Translations under genes and position numbers: made by a program
In this document: positions 1 through 11,208 of the stretch, in pieces
Layout of the letters: every line of letters begins with the position of its first letter
Position numbering within the stretch: position 1 is the stretch's first letter
Notes under the pieces: model-generated
Database searches by the model: none
Told to the model about the DNA's origin: nothing
Seen by the model: only the letters and a program-made list of their open reading frames with translations
Origin: Eudromia elegans
Taxonomy: Eukaryota; Chordata; Aves; Tinamiformes; Tinamidae
Reading direction: 5' to 3'
Assembly (NCBI GenBank): GCA_003342815.1
Contig: PTEX01000416.1
Coordinates: forward strand, 62,001-126,000
DNA length: 64,000 nucleotides

Positions 1-645
1 TTTTGTTTTTTCAAATTTCGTGAAAAAAGGCAGCTGGATAGAGATGAACAGGCTCTATTAGTATTCTCTCTAAAGAAGAGCATGTATTGTGAGCAAACCT
101 TTCATCAGAAACAAAAATAACCCCTAAGAAAGAACACAAATGGAAGGGGGTAAATGCCCAGTTGTTGAAATAGCTGGAACCACATCTTTTGATTTTAAAG
201 TCATCTGAACAAATGAAAACAGACTTCCTTGGTATTCTTTTTTGAGGAATATCTCATCCACCCGAGAATCTCTTTCCTTGTTCCCCTTATTTGTCTGATA
301 TTTACTTTACACATGGACTGATTTCCAGGACTGAATTCCAAAATTGTGACAATTTTTAAATTTTTTTTTCCAATAACTCTTTACTCTCCCATCAGTTAGG
401 TCAAACATTTAAAAACTGCATTTTCTGTTTCTGAATTACTTTACTGAAATAACATATATAAATATATCGAAAATCTGCATGCATAGTTGTGAAAAGAAGG
501 TCCATTTATTATATAGGAACGAAAGCTGCCCAAATCAGTTAGTTCTCCCTGCTTTCATATGCGACATATAAGATGTACTGAGAACTATTATGGCACCCTA
601 CATGAGCGAGCAGAGGACAGATTTTTAAAAAAGTCTTCAGTCTGC
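1..645. other. AT-rich intergenic sequence
   Basis: No gene, RNA or recognisable repeat is visible. The stretch is AT-rich with short T runs near 360. Base composition changes abruptly at about 640-660, where the CpG-containing island begins. Confidence 0.6.
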
Positions 646-976
646 AGGTGGGGTTGAACCTCGCTCACGCCAAGTGACGCTGTGCGTACCGGTGAGGTGG
701 GCACGTGGGGAGACGCCTCACCCGCCCTCCCTCTGACACGGGCACCCAGCACTTGTGCCTCAACGCTGGCGCGTGCGGATCACAGTGGCCTGGTTGGTGA
801 GATAAGCCAAGAGCTCCTGGCCAGGTCCCACATCTCCTTGGGCGACTGAGGAGGTGGGAGGTGCCGAGCGCATCCGCTCCAGGATCGCAGCCCGTGACGT
901 GGAGTCTCTCTTGGGTCTTCGGTACCTCTGGTGGCGGTGACAGCTCGAGCCAGTGGTTTTGAGTCTGGTCGCAGCC
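646..976 (+). promoter_or_regulatory. CpG-rich putative promoter and 5' region of the coiled-coil gene
   Basis: Composition switches here from AT-rich to GC-rich, with many CpG dinucleotides (for example around 664-700, 760-780 and 840-905). It lies directly upstream of the first good start codon of the + strand gene at 977. No TATA box is evident, which is usual for CpG-island promoters. The transcription start cannot be placed from sequence alone. Part of the stretch may be 5' untranslated exon. That it is a promoter is inferred from position and composition. Confidence 0.4.
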
Positions 977-3523
977 ATGCTCCGCCAGGCAGGGATGAGC
1001 AACGACCCCCCCAAGTCTGTCCGCTTCCAGCTGCCCGAGAGGCACTGGAGGGTGGAGATGGAGCTGGAGAGGCGGCAGGAGGCTGCTGCTCGCTGGGCAG
1101 CAGTGTTTCCCTGGAGCTTCTCCAGGTGGGTGGTGGGGTTGCCCAAGCAGGTGGACCTGGATTGGGTGCCGGGCGAGACACCAGCCCAGCGGCTCAGGAA
1201 CACCTGGCGGAGGGGCCTGACTTGCGGCCTGCGGNNNNNNNNNNNNNNNNNNNNNNNNNNNNNNNNNNNNNNNNNNNNNNNNNNNNNNNNNNNNNNNNNN
1301 NNNNNNNNNNNNNNNNNNNNNNNNNNNNNNNNNNNNNNNNNNNNNNNNNNNNNNNNNNNNNNNNNNNNNNNNNNNNNNNNNNNNNNNNNNNNNNNNNNNN
1401 NNNNNNNNNNNNNNNNNNNNNNNNNNNNNNNNNNNNNNNNNNNNNNNNNNNNNNNNNNNNNNNNNNNNNNNNNNNNNNNNNNNNNNNNNNNNNNNNNNNN
1501 NNNNNNNNNNNNNNNNNNNNNNNNNNNNNNNNNNNNNNNNNNNNNNNNNNNNNNNNNNNNNNNNNNNNNNNNNNNNNNNNNNNNNNNNNNNNNNNNNNNN
1601 NNNNNNNNNNNNNNNNNNNNNNNNNNNNNNNNNNNNNNNNNNNNNNNNNNNNNNNNNNNNNNNNNNNNNNNNNNCCTTTCTCAGACATTCTCTTTCCCAC
1701 CTTGTTTCCGGAGGTCGAGGAGAGCCTCGATGTGGAGGTCCCCAGCGCGGAGGCACCTGAGATGCCTCCTGAAGATGATGCAGAAGAGTCTGAGATGGGT
1801 AAGCGCTGAGCTGCCCAAGCGCGCAGGGCTCGGGGCTGGCAGGACGGGGACGTGCCGGGGTGCTGGGCTGAGCCCAGCAGTGCCTGCAAGGGGCACCTGC
1901 TCCGGGAGAGGCCGGGAGAGCCGCAGGGCCCTGGCACAGCTTTGCANGGGAGTCCCGGCAGAGGGGTCGGGCAGGGGAAGCCCTGCGGGGCCTCAGCGAG
2001 GCCGTGCTGCCCCTGTGCTGGGGTTTTCCTGCCTGCTCCGGCNCTCTGGGAGAGCTGCAGNNCTGGGAGGGCGCAGCACNGGCAGGAGCCCNCGCGGCCC
2101 GAGCAGCGCTCAGTCGCTCTCTCCTCTCCCCGTCCTGCTCCGGTTGCCGTGACACAGAAGAACCTCTGGCAGCAGAAGGGCAGCCCATCGAGCCCAGCTG
2201 CGACGAGGCCATCGACGCGGCCTTCCGATACATCTGTAAATATGTGAAGGACCTGGCCGTGTACACCGACCTGGTCGCTGCTCAGGGTAGGCAGGCCAGG
2301 CTGGAGGGTGAGGGCTGGAGCCCAGTGGGAGCAGGGCAGGCAGGACCTTTTGGGGAAAAAGAAGGGCTGGAAGAGCAGGGTCCGCGTCTGGGCCCCTCCT
2401 GCTCTCCTGGAGGTCTGTGTCAGAGCCACCCCAATCATCAGGGCAGTCCGGGTGGGTTTGAGGTCTCTTTCCACCTCCTGCCTTTTCTTTCCAGAAATGG
2501 AGCGTGCCGAGCAGCTCCAAGCAAAGACCAGTTGTTTCAAGAAGATAGACGTTAAAGAGGTAAGAGGATGGAGACTAGGGAGCCCCAAAGGTCTGCTCCT
2601 GACACATCGTGTTCAGTCTAAGCAGTGGGTGGTTTCTCATTTTCAGACATCTGAGCCACCTCTCAAGACTCCTGTGGCCACGCAGGAGGTGGAGGGGGCT
2701 GTGAAGGAAGGCCTTCAACAGCAGGAGCTGCAGCGCGATTGCCTCCAGGTAGGAGAGCCCCTCGGCAGCTGGGCCGTGGTGCTCCTGCTCATGCAGAGGC
2801 CTCCCCCAGAGGCAGAGCGGCGCTGGGCAGCAGGCGGCAATGCCCACCATGCCCCTGCTCCCTGGGAGCCTCTTGCTCCAGCCGTGCTCAGCCTTGGGCT
2901 CATTCTCTTTCCCTGCCCCAGGCTCTCCAGCAAACACTGCTCATCAACCGGCAGCTGCTGGATCAGATGGAGCAGCAGTGGCGGGAGGCCGAAAGGCAGC
3001 TGGTAAAGACCAAGGGTTCTCCATGTTTGCTGGCTGTGTGCTCCCCTGCCTAGTTGTCCTTGTCCTTGTCCTTCCTGGGGAATCCTGACTCAGCTGCCTC
3101 ACTCTTCTGCTTTGGCAGCAAAAGGAGAAGGCCAAGCTCTTCTTCCTGCCCTGCGAGGAGGAGGAAGAGCCAGTGGAGAAAGAGGCACCAAATGCCTCTA
3201 CCAGCTGCGACGTTCCTCACGGATGGCGGACGGAGCTGAGGACACGGTGAGAGCAGAGCTGCTCTGCAGAGGCACTGCCTAGCACTGACGGGAGCCGGGG
3301 ATGTCTTGTCATGGCTGCATGGGCCTGGGTCAGATGCCCTGCTGCTTGCAGTGCAGCAGGCTGGGGGCAGTGCAGGGAGCTGGGTGCATGGGCAGAGACC
3401 TTGTCCTGTCCTCTGAGCTCTTCTCCTCTCCTCCCTTCTCACAGCCTGCAGAGCAAATGGCAGCGCCTGCAGCTGGCAGTGAGGAGGAGGTTTCCTGCCA
3501 GGTGGCAGGGACCAAACAACTGA
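977..3523 (+). CDS. Multi-exon gene for an unrecognised acidic coiled-coil protein (incomplete because of a gap)
   Basis: I do not recognise this protein. Coding exons that join in frame are 977-1125, (gap), 1685-1798, 2158-2286, 2495-2559, 2647-2748, 2922-3002, 3119-3246 and 3445-3523. Every intron between them starts GT and ends AG, most with a pyrimidine-rich 3' end (for example before 2495, 2922 and 3445). Phases match at all six junctions after the gap: G+AA makes Glu at 1798/2158 and at 2286/2495, the next three junctions are phase 0, and CG+C makes Arg at 3246/3445. The start at 977 has a good context (GCAGCC before ATG). Exon 1 ends in phase 2 but the exon at 1685 needs phase 1, so at least one exon is probably hidden in the gap. 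The protein has an Arg/Glu-rich N-terminus, an acidic segment (1711-1797), a segment containing RYICKYVKDL, a Gln/Leu-rich coiled coil (about 2700-3010), an acidic run (PCEEEEEPVEKE) and a short basic C-terminus ending GPNN. Introns are very small (87-359 bases). The layout faintly recalls kinetochore coiled-coil proteins such as DSN1, which I could not test. Confidence 0.72.
1235..1674. other. Assembly gap of 440 N inside the coiled-coil gene
   Basis: A run of N separates the first exon from the exon at 1685. The phase mismatch across it (phase 2 before, phase 1 needed after) suggests that coding sequence is missing. Further single Ns at 1947, 2043, 2061-2062, 2080 and 2092 lie in the following intron, as is common in GC-rich DNA that is hard to sequence. 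Confidence 0.95.
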
Positions 3524-3825
3524 GTTTCCTCTGCTCGGAAAGGGGAAGAAGGTGGGACGGGCAGCAGCTATGCCATCAGTGCATTGAACACAAGATGTGG
3601 AGTAATTGGAAAACCTGTTCCAGGGATGCCAATGCAAAAGACCCCCCATCTCTGTGCAATACTTGGCTCCACCCTTGCTGCTGATTTGTAGAAATCACCT
3701 TACTCCCTGTGTGGCATCAGATGTATCCCCCTGGCCACTCTCTCCAGTCAACTGGACATTATGCTGGAGAATCCCCTGAGAAGCAAGACCAATGAATAAA
3801 GAAATGACACCACCAAACCGAGGGC
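3524..3825 (+). terminator. 3' untranslated region and polyadenylation signal
   Basis: After the TGA at 3521-3523 the sequence continues without an obvious intron to a canonical AATAAA at 3795-3800. Cleavage would be expected roughly 10-30 bases downstream. GC content falls off after this point, so the gene's end and the end of the GC-rich island coincide. Confidence 0.6.
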
Positions 3826-4337
3826 TCTGTGGCTCTGTGTTTGTGTGCTTGTATATTCTTTAACCAGCAACCCCTGCCAATGCACACACAACACTCCTGT
3901 CTTTGAAACAGATACCAGGGACAGCAAAGTGCAAAGGTCTGATGATGATTTATTTGCAGTAGTAAACTCCTGGGTGTGCCATGGGGCATGGCATCTTGCT
4001 ATTCTTCAGTGGCACCTGCGATGCGTCCTGGTTCTTTTCTGTCACTCCGTACTGCCTCTCTGTGCAAGTTGAGACCCATGTAGCAAACCAAAAGGAGTCT
4101 CCAAATCAATTAGCTTTCATCTTTGCATCACACCATAGGAAGCACAACATCAGTATGAACGTCTTCCTCTTGTATCTGCCGGCTATCTTCATAGATAAGT
4201 CAATGAAGTATAAGGTAGGCAAATGTACAGTCAAGTAGACTGTACAGAAACAGCTGAACTGCTGGATGCAGAGAGCTGTGATCTTCAGGACAAAATTCTT
4301 CTACTGGCATCTCTCAGCAGTTGGTACTGTGGTTAAT
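3826..4337. other. Intergenic sequence
   Basis: No gene or recognisable repeat is visible between the polyadenylation region and the first CR1 fragment. Short open frames here have no supporting features. Confidence 0.5.
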
Positions 4338-5258
4338 AGTGTTTAATGTCTTCATTAATGACCCAAATGCTGGGAGAGGATGAATCCTCAGCAAGTCTAC
4401 AGACAATGTTTGCAAGGCAATGCAAAACTGGGAGTAGTGTCTGGGTTGTACTGTCATTCAGAGGGACCTCTAGAGGGACCTAGTGAGATGGGCAGAGAGG
4501 AACTTCATGAAGTTCAAGAAAGTGAAATGTCTGGGTTTGAAGAAGCACAGAGGAATAAGATCTTGCACCAGTACAGACTGGGCGCTGACCTGCTTGAAAG
4601 CAGCTCTGTAGAGAAGGCCTTGGGTTCTTGCTGAACAAAAAGTTGACCACGAGTCAACAATGCACAGCTGTGGCAGTGGTGGCCAACAGCCTCATGGTCT
4701 GCATTAGAAGAATCATTACCAGCAGTTTGAGAGAGGTGTGATCCCTCTACACTACTCAGTCCTTTTGAGGCCACATCTTGAGTGCTGTATTCAATTCTGG
4801 GCTTTTCTATACAAGACGCACATTGGCCTACTGGAATATTTCCAATGAAGGACTACCAAGGTGCTGAAGAGAGTGATGCCATTGTCACACGAGAAGAGGC
4901 TGAGAGAGCTGCACTGTTCAGCTTGGAAAAGAGTGAAGAGAAGATTATCACTATGTATCTGATGTAAAGAAGATAGAGCTGGTCTCAGTGGATACCATGA
5001 CGGGAAAGAAGCAATGTAGACAGAATGAAACGCAGGAAAATCCATTGCAACTTAAAGAAAAAGAAAAGTTCTATGAGAGTGGTCAAACATGGGCACATGC
5101 TGCCCAGAAAGGTTGCCATGCCTGGAGATATTCAAACTGTGACTGGATATGATCCTGGGTGACTCGCTGTGTGTGACTGTGCTCTCAGAAGTGAAGTTTG
5201 ACTTGATGTTCGTCAGATATCCCCTCCAGCCTCAACCATTGTGTGATTCTGTGACTCA
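4338..5258 (+). mobile_element. CR1 LINE fragment, 3' portion, old and degraded
   Basis: The sequence follows the 3' third of CR1 ORF2 and its 3' end. It begins with the region resembling 'ttcattaatgacc' (about 4350), passes through the block containing the CAGTACAGACTGGGC motif (about 4570), and reaches a CR1-like end at 5237-5258 that contains GTGTGATTCTGTG. The reading frame is broken by many stops and indels, so it encodes nothing. It is 5' truncated, as most CR1 copies are. It is more diverged than the copy at 49694. Confidence 0.85.
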
Positions 5259-5508
5259 CGTTTGAATCAAAGTTTAAGTTCTGGGGGTGTTTTATGAGTG
5301 GGAAAATGATCACATTTAAAGTACAACAAGAGTGAATATAACCAGCACTCCTATCACTGTGTCTTTGGAAACTGTACATTAACCTGTAGGAAGAGCCTAG
5401 AATTTACAGTGTCTTGCACCATAAAATGATAAATACATAAATACAAAGATAAGGCCTAAAATCTCAATTTTTGAAACCCCGAGCTTTAGTTACTTTGAAT
5501 GTAAAGAC

Positions 5509-5531
5509 TCACCTAGGTTGTTCACCTAGGT
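5509..5531. repeat. Direct repeat of TCACCTAGGT
   Basis: Two exact copies of TCACCTAGGT (5509-5518 and 5522-5531) are separated by three bases. Each contains the palindrome ACCTAGGT, so this could be a paired binding site or a chance duplication. Confidence 0.6.
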
Positions 5532-8500
5532 ATTGTTAAAAATATGATTAAATAACTACCTATCAGTTTAGTATAAAAGTTTCAGTAAGAATTATTTAAG
5601 TTATGTGAGAGAATAAAGGAGTTGCTTTCACTCTGAGATGACATATTTGGTTTTGAAAATGATGATGGGTTCTTAACTTCTTCTGACTGATATAGAGCCT
5701 TGGTCTGTGACTGCTTAAATCTAAACTTCTTTCTTGTGCTGGTATGCCTTAAAAATATACGTAACAACTCCAGGTGAAATTTCCTCTCTATGAGGAGAAG
5801 CAGGGATTGAATAAAGAGGAGGCTTCTTCCAAACTCTTTCAGGTGGCAATTCATACACTTCCTTATCAAACCCATGTGCCAAAGGACTCCTTTCTTTACA
5901 ACAGTAGAAGCTAGAAGTGACAAATTCTCCAAATCCATGCATTCAGCCTCTTGCAGTTAACAAACTTCTGGTTGAGAGTTAACTTCTGAGAAATCAAAAT
6001 GTGTGAGTGTGGTCAAATGCAGGTGGATAAATGTGTCACATGTGTCTGTGTGTAAATAGATCTGTATCTGTATTGTCTGCGTGTATTCATGTACAAAATG
6101 AAGACAGTAAATACATCAGAGTAAGATAACTGTTCTTGCTGTTTTTGTGGTTGCTTTTTCCTCCCTATTCTCTCCAACTTTCATGCAGCCTTGAGCTTTT
6201 TTGGCTAGTATATTGTATGTATAAATATCAGACCTGTGTATTTAGCAAAATTATATATTAATCCAGCTAAAAGCTATCTTGGGTATGTCTATGTCATGTC
6301 ACATATACATGCTCTTTTATCACTATATAAGGCATAGTTAAATGTGTCTTAGATTTTTAATGTATTAATAAAGATTTGAAGCAAATATTGCTAAGATATT
6401 AAGGATTATCCAAGGCAAAAATATATATGAATAAGACAAGTCAGACAGTAAGATCTCTGAAGAATGTCTCTTGAACCTTAGAAATAAACAAGAAAGCTAA
6501 TTTTGTTGATCCCATGTAGATGTAACCAAAATACAGCAGGTGCACTGCTCAGACTGCATGGCACAGTGATGTTACAGCAGCCAGAACAGAACCATGTAGT
6601 CATGTGCATTAACGAAATGAGTAAGTAAAAGACAGATAAGAGAGAGAAAAATATTTTCAGATCTTGTTATTAGAACAATCCTAGGTTTTTACTCTTTTTT
6701 TTTTTTTTTTCTCCTCTCTAAGTGAGAAATTGTGTGGTAGCTCTGGTAGCTATGCTTTTCTATATTATACAGATATATATAAATTCTTATGCTTGATGAA
6801 GTACTATATAAACACACCAATTACTATATCCAGATCTCTCATGTATTCCTGACCAGCACTCAATAAATGGCATTTGAAGTATAGTACAAGTAATATTTCA
6901 TTCTTTATTTCTAAAAATTGAAGACTACATTAATTAATTAATCATTTATTTATTTGTTTTTTGTTTATTTATAGCGATGGAGGGATTTAAGTGGAAATGT
7001 TAACACTGGAAAGATACATGGCTTTTGATAAATAATGCAATATGATAAGTGTTTTGCTGTACATGTTTTGGATAACCTGCCTTCCTCTTTTGGGTTTTTG
7101 CCAGATGTTGGCAGTACAACCTTTCCAAAATCATACTTAGGTAGCTTCTCTCATGCTGCATTATCATTTAGTTTAAAACACACTTAAGATTATACAATAT
7201 TCATCCCTACATACATGTGTGCCCACACTTTGCCATGGATATTATGGAAAGAGTTTATGAATGTGTCTGAGTTACATAATTCTGTGATTACATTAGGATA
7301 ATGAATCTTTAGCTCTCAGGTTGTCTGATGCCCAGGGTTGGACTGCACCTTAACTGTTGTCCCTGCTCTGGGTTTCTTTTACTAGTTGCTTACCTGTTCT
7401 GTGTGTGCCCTTACTCTAGAGAGCACAGGGGAAGCAGGTTGCTAAATGACTACTTTGTTTCCTAAAGAAAAGTATTCAAAAACATCAAGACTATATGTGT
7501 TTAGATACATATATATGGAATTATATTATGTGTAATATATATGTATATATGTGTTTATATACACAGAACTTACGTGGTGCTTATGATGAGTCTTTCTTTT
7601 CTCACCTCTTGTTCTGCCTTGTTTTCTGTGAATGATGAGAAGATTTTTATAGTTCCCTAAGAAAGACAGAAAGGGAACATGACAAGTATCTCTGCTAAGG
7701 TATTTTAACTCTGGTGCTTTCAGGATGGCCCTGCTTGCTTCGCTTTGCCCTGAGGTCACTAGAATTGCCACTGCTGTGTGGATATGCATTTTTCATGGAT
7801 TTTCTACCTCACCCAGAAAAAAAAAAAAAAAGGAAAGTCTTACTTTGCCATCAAAAATAAACAAACAAAAATGAGAAATCTGTGAATATTGTGACTATTT
7901 CTTGCATCCTATTGTCTGTGTTAAACACCAAAATGGTTCCAAATTGCTCCCTAAACTGTATTGTGGAGAGATTTGTGCTTTCCTATCCCTGGGTTTGGAC
8001 AGAATTCTGCAGATGGTGCCTTTAAGCTTGTGGGAAATCTTGGAATGATTCACTGTTGGGCTTATAATCATAGGCAACATCAAGACAGAATGATGACAGA
8101 GATCTCTCTACTCATAGGTTGAGAGAAGAGACCATAGATGCCACCTATGCTGTTTGAGGAGAGATGAAGGACATGATGTTGAGGCAAAGCAGTTTAGTAT
8201 GAATGTCCTGCAGAAAGAACAAGAGGGGCATGGCCAAGAGTTTGCTTGTCTGCCCAATAAGCCATGGCCCACATTTGTCTGCCCTTTGACTAAATGTCAA
8301 AATTCCCATAGAGGCTTTAAATATGCAATGTATTATCTCACATAGATTTTAACTATCAGACAACATATAAATAACATTTTCTTTTACAACTATATTAAAA
8401 GCTAAAAATAATTGAATAAAGATTAAAATCATTCATCAGGAATTATACAATAACATTCCCCCAAAGATCAGCCTAAGCAATTAAGCACTGGCAGGAATCA

Positions 8501-8626
8501 AATAGTTAGGCAGGTGGCTAGCATAGATAACTTGGCTCATTAGTATTCCAATAGAAATGGTCCTGACATTGTTAGTCAGTTCAAACTTCTTTTTATTTCC
8601 TTTTATCCTCTACTTGTGCAATTCTG

Positions 8627-8643
8627 GCAGGGTTAAACCCTGC
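8627..8643. repeat. 17-base perfect palindrome
   Basis: GCAGGGTT and AACCCTGC form perfect inverted arms around a single A. Nothing nearby suggests a gene. It could be a dimeric factor site or chance. Confidence 0.6.
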
Positions 8644-11157
8644 AGAGTCCAGTGTGAGGTTTGGTTTTAAACACTGTTGAAAGAAGGATAAAGGCTGATT
8701 CAGTTAACATATATCTGGCAGGATGACTTGTAAGTTAGTTAATTCCCCAAAAGGACTTAGGTCAATAGTATTAAGCAGTGTGAACTGAAAATAGTGTGAA
8801 ATAATTTCCCTGTGTAAGGACAAGGCAGATTTTTTGCATTGCATATATGAATGTTCTCCAGGAATGGGAAGGTCAAACCAATGTTGTATTGTAGAGAATA
8901 CAAAGCATCTCACTACATGGTCAAGTACTCTGACTAACAGATTATTATGCAGAAAGTGGTGCTACTTGTAGAAACACCACAAACTGGATGAGTGGAACAC
9001 TATCAAGAAGAAAGAAAAAATATCATTAAGCAGGAGAAGTCTTCCATATTCAAACTGACATATCTGAGACATGGATGGCCTAGACCTTGGATTCTTGCTT
9101 AAAATTGGTTGCATAGAAAATTTTCTTAGATAGAAACCAGCTATTGTTTTTAGAATGACTTTATGAAATAGATTCTTGATTGAAGCACTTGCCATGGAAA
9201 GCTACAGTCCCTGCTCTCAAACCTATTAATTCATTTTACATTAGAGAGTCTTTATATAAAAGGACAAATCACGATAGGAATAGAGGTTGTAACCAAGCTA
9301 AATGTCCTTGTCACTTGACTACAGAATCTAGTGAGAAGTCTATTGCTTTTGCCGGGGAATTTCTTACATAGAGCTGTGTTTTCCAGGATAAGATCTTGAG
9401 TAGGGTTTGCATATCACAGCTCAATCTGCTTATTAAAGACATGTATAGGTTTCCGTCATCTCAGAACCTCAATTTGAGGTAATGGTTTAACTGTCAGTTA
9501 CTGTATTGCTTCTCACTAAACAGAGTATGCTAAAAGTTATAGTGGACCATGACATTTTGAAGGGGGAGCATGCTCAGACATATTTCAAAGGCTGGATCAT
9601 GCAGCAGATAGTACAGATAATTTAACATACATACTTTCCTCTGGGACAACCATGAAATATTCCTCATGAACCTCATTCAAGCTCTGCAACTGATTGCTTT
9701 TGGCTTATTTTTTGTTTGGTGGCAGCAACAGAATCTCAACATGGTCCTATTACCTGATTGATGTAAGTCTCCTTTGGATCACTTTCATCACCATTAGACA
9801 TTTGTATAATGGCTTGACATTTGCATAATGGCCAGTATAACATGTATTGCTTTAAATATACGTCTATTGTTTTCTGACTAGCACATACAAAAGATAGTTA
9901 AGGTGTAGTACTTGGCTAAACATTATTATGCTCAACATTCCTGCCTTCCTGTATGACACTCAAAGAGTGTTTGCTACACAGACAGGAGTCTGATGGATCA
10001 AGACGGGTGAATCTGGACTCAGATCAGGACAGAAGGGTTGACATCTACTGCTCCTTTGATCTTTGCTGTAGCGGAACGGCCTACTTCCATCTCCTTGTTC
10101 TTGCTTTACGATATTTTCTTTTCTTTGTTCGTGTTTTTCCCCTCGAATACTTGAGCTATAAAAACCACCAGTACTACAATCCTACCTCCATCTGCAGTTT
10201 TATCTTTCTTACCTTACATGCTCTACAGGCTTTCTCATAGCTTTTTCTCATACCTTAGCAATTTCCTCAGAAGTCTGAGCCAAATGTTATACTGGAGCCA
10301 GTCTTTGTCTTCTTGAAACACCAGCAGCAGGAACTCTACAAGGACAGAGGATAATCTGAAAGACAGAGAATAAAAGTTTAAGTTTTGTAAAATCTATATG
10401 TGTTTTTAATTAAATTTATAAAATAACCACTCTTCTTGGAACTAATTCAGAGAAAAGTTATATCCATCGAGTGCTGGGTATAGCAAAATCAGCTTGCTTT
10501 TCTTTCCATTTTTTTTCTCACAAGTAAAACCTGATGTTAAACACAAAGTGACAAACCAGAGACAAATGGAAGGGAGCTGCAATTTTTAAGACTCAGACTT
10601 ACTCATACAGCAAGAAGAAGATTTATTGTTCCTCTGCATCCCCTCACATTTTAAAGCAAGTTGTCTGGATTCCGTATTATCAGTTTCTGAATCAATTTGC
10701 TGATTTTAACCAAACTTTTCAAACGAATATCCTTCTCTCTGTCCGATCCTCCACCCGAGCTCTGATGTCGTAGGTGGTTTGGTAGAATATAACAGAGAGA
10801 ACTTGTGAATAGCCTATATGAGAGAAAGGGTCTATGAGCCCATGTTGGTAAGATCATCAAAAAGAAATGATAAAAATATTGACACCAGAAGAACTTCCCA
10901 TGGTGTTCTTAGCTGCACACAGTCAGTCAATACAATACAGCAATACGGAAACCAAGCCACATTTCTTTGCCTATGACACTTATTCTCTCCCTTCTTGGCC
11001 TTGATCTGGTTTTTTTCACATGAAGAGTGACATCATGAATGCCCAACCACAGGAAAATCTTGCATTTCATTGGGCATAAATGAGTCTAATTGGTCAGACA
11101 GAAAACTCATTGAGACAACTCTTGATTAGTTCTGTGGCCTGCAGAGTTGCATATGTG

Positions 11158-11208
11158 TATGTTGCAACAATGCAAAACAATACAATTGTTTTGCATTGTT
11201 GCATCATA
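11158..11208. repeat. Near-perfect inverted repeat (hairpin) with a 3-base spacer
   Basis: The core arms GCAACAATGCAAAACAAT (11164-11181) and ATTGTTTTGCATTGTTGC (11185-11202) are exact reverse complements separated by ACA. Going outward, one more pair, one mismatch and four further pairs extend the arms to 11158 and 11208, giving 23 of 24 positions paired. The loop is very short for a microRNA precursor, so a cruciform-forming palindrome or a remnant of a small inverted-repeat element is equally possible. Confidence 0.8.

Noticed and set aside
665..2588. Long minus strand and plus strand open frames spanning the first gap (665-2266, 1194-2588 minus; 931-1809, 953-2152 plus)
   Set aside because: They are open only because N runs contain no stops and the DNA is GC-rich. 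The spliced + strand model explains the sequence better, with matching phases at each GT-AG junction.
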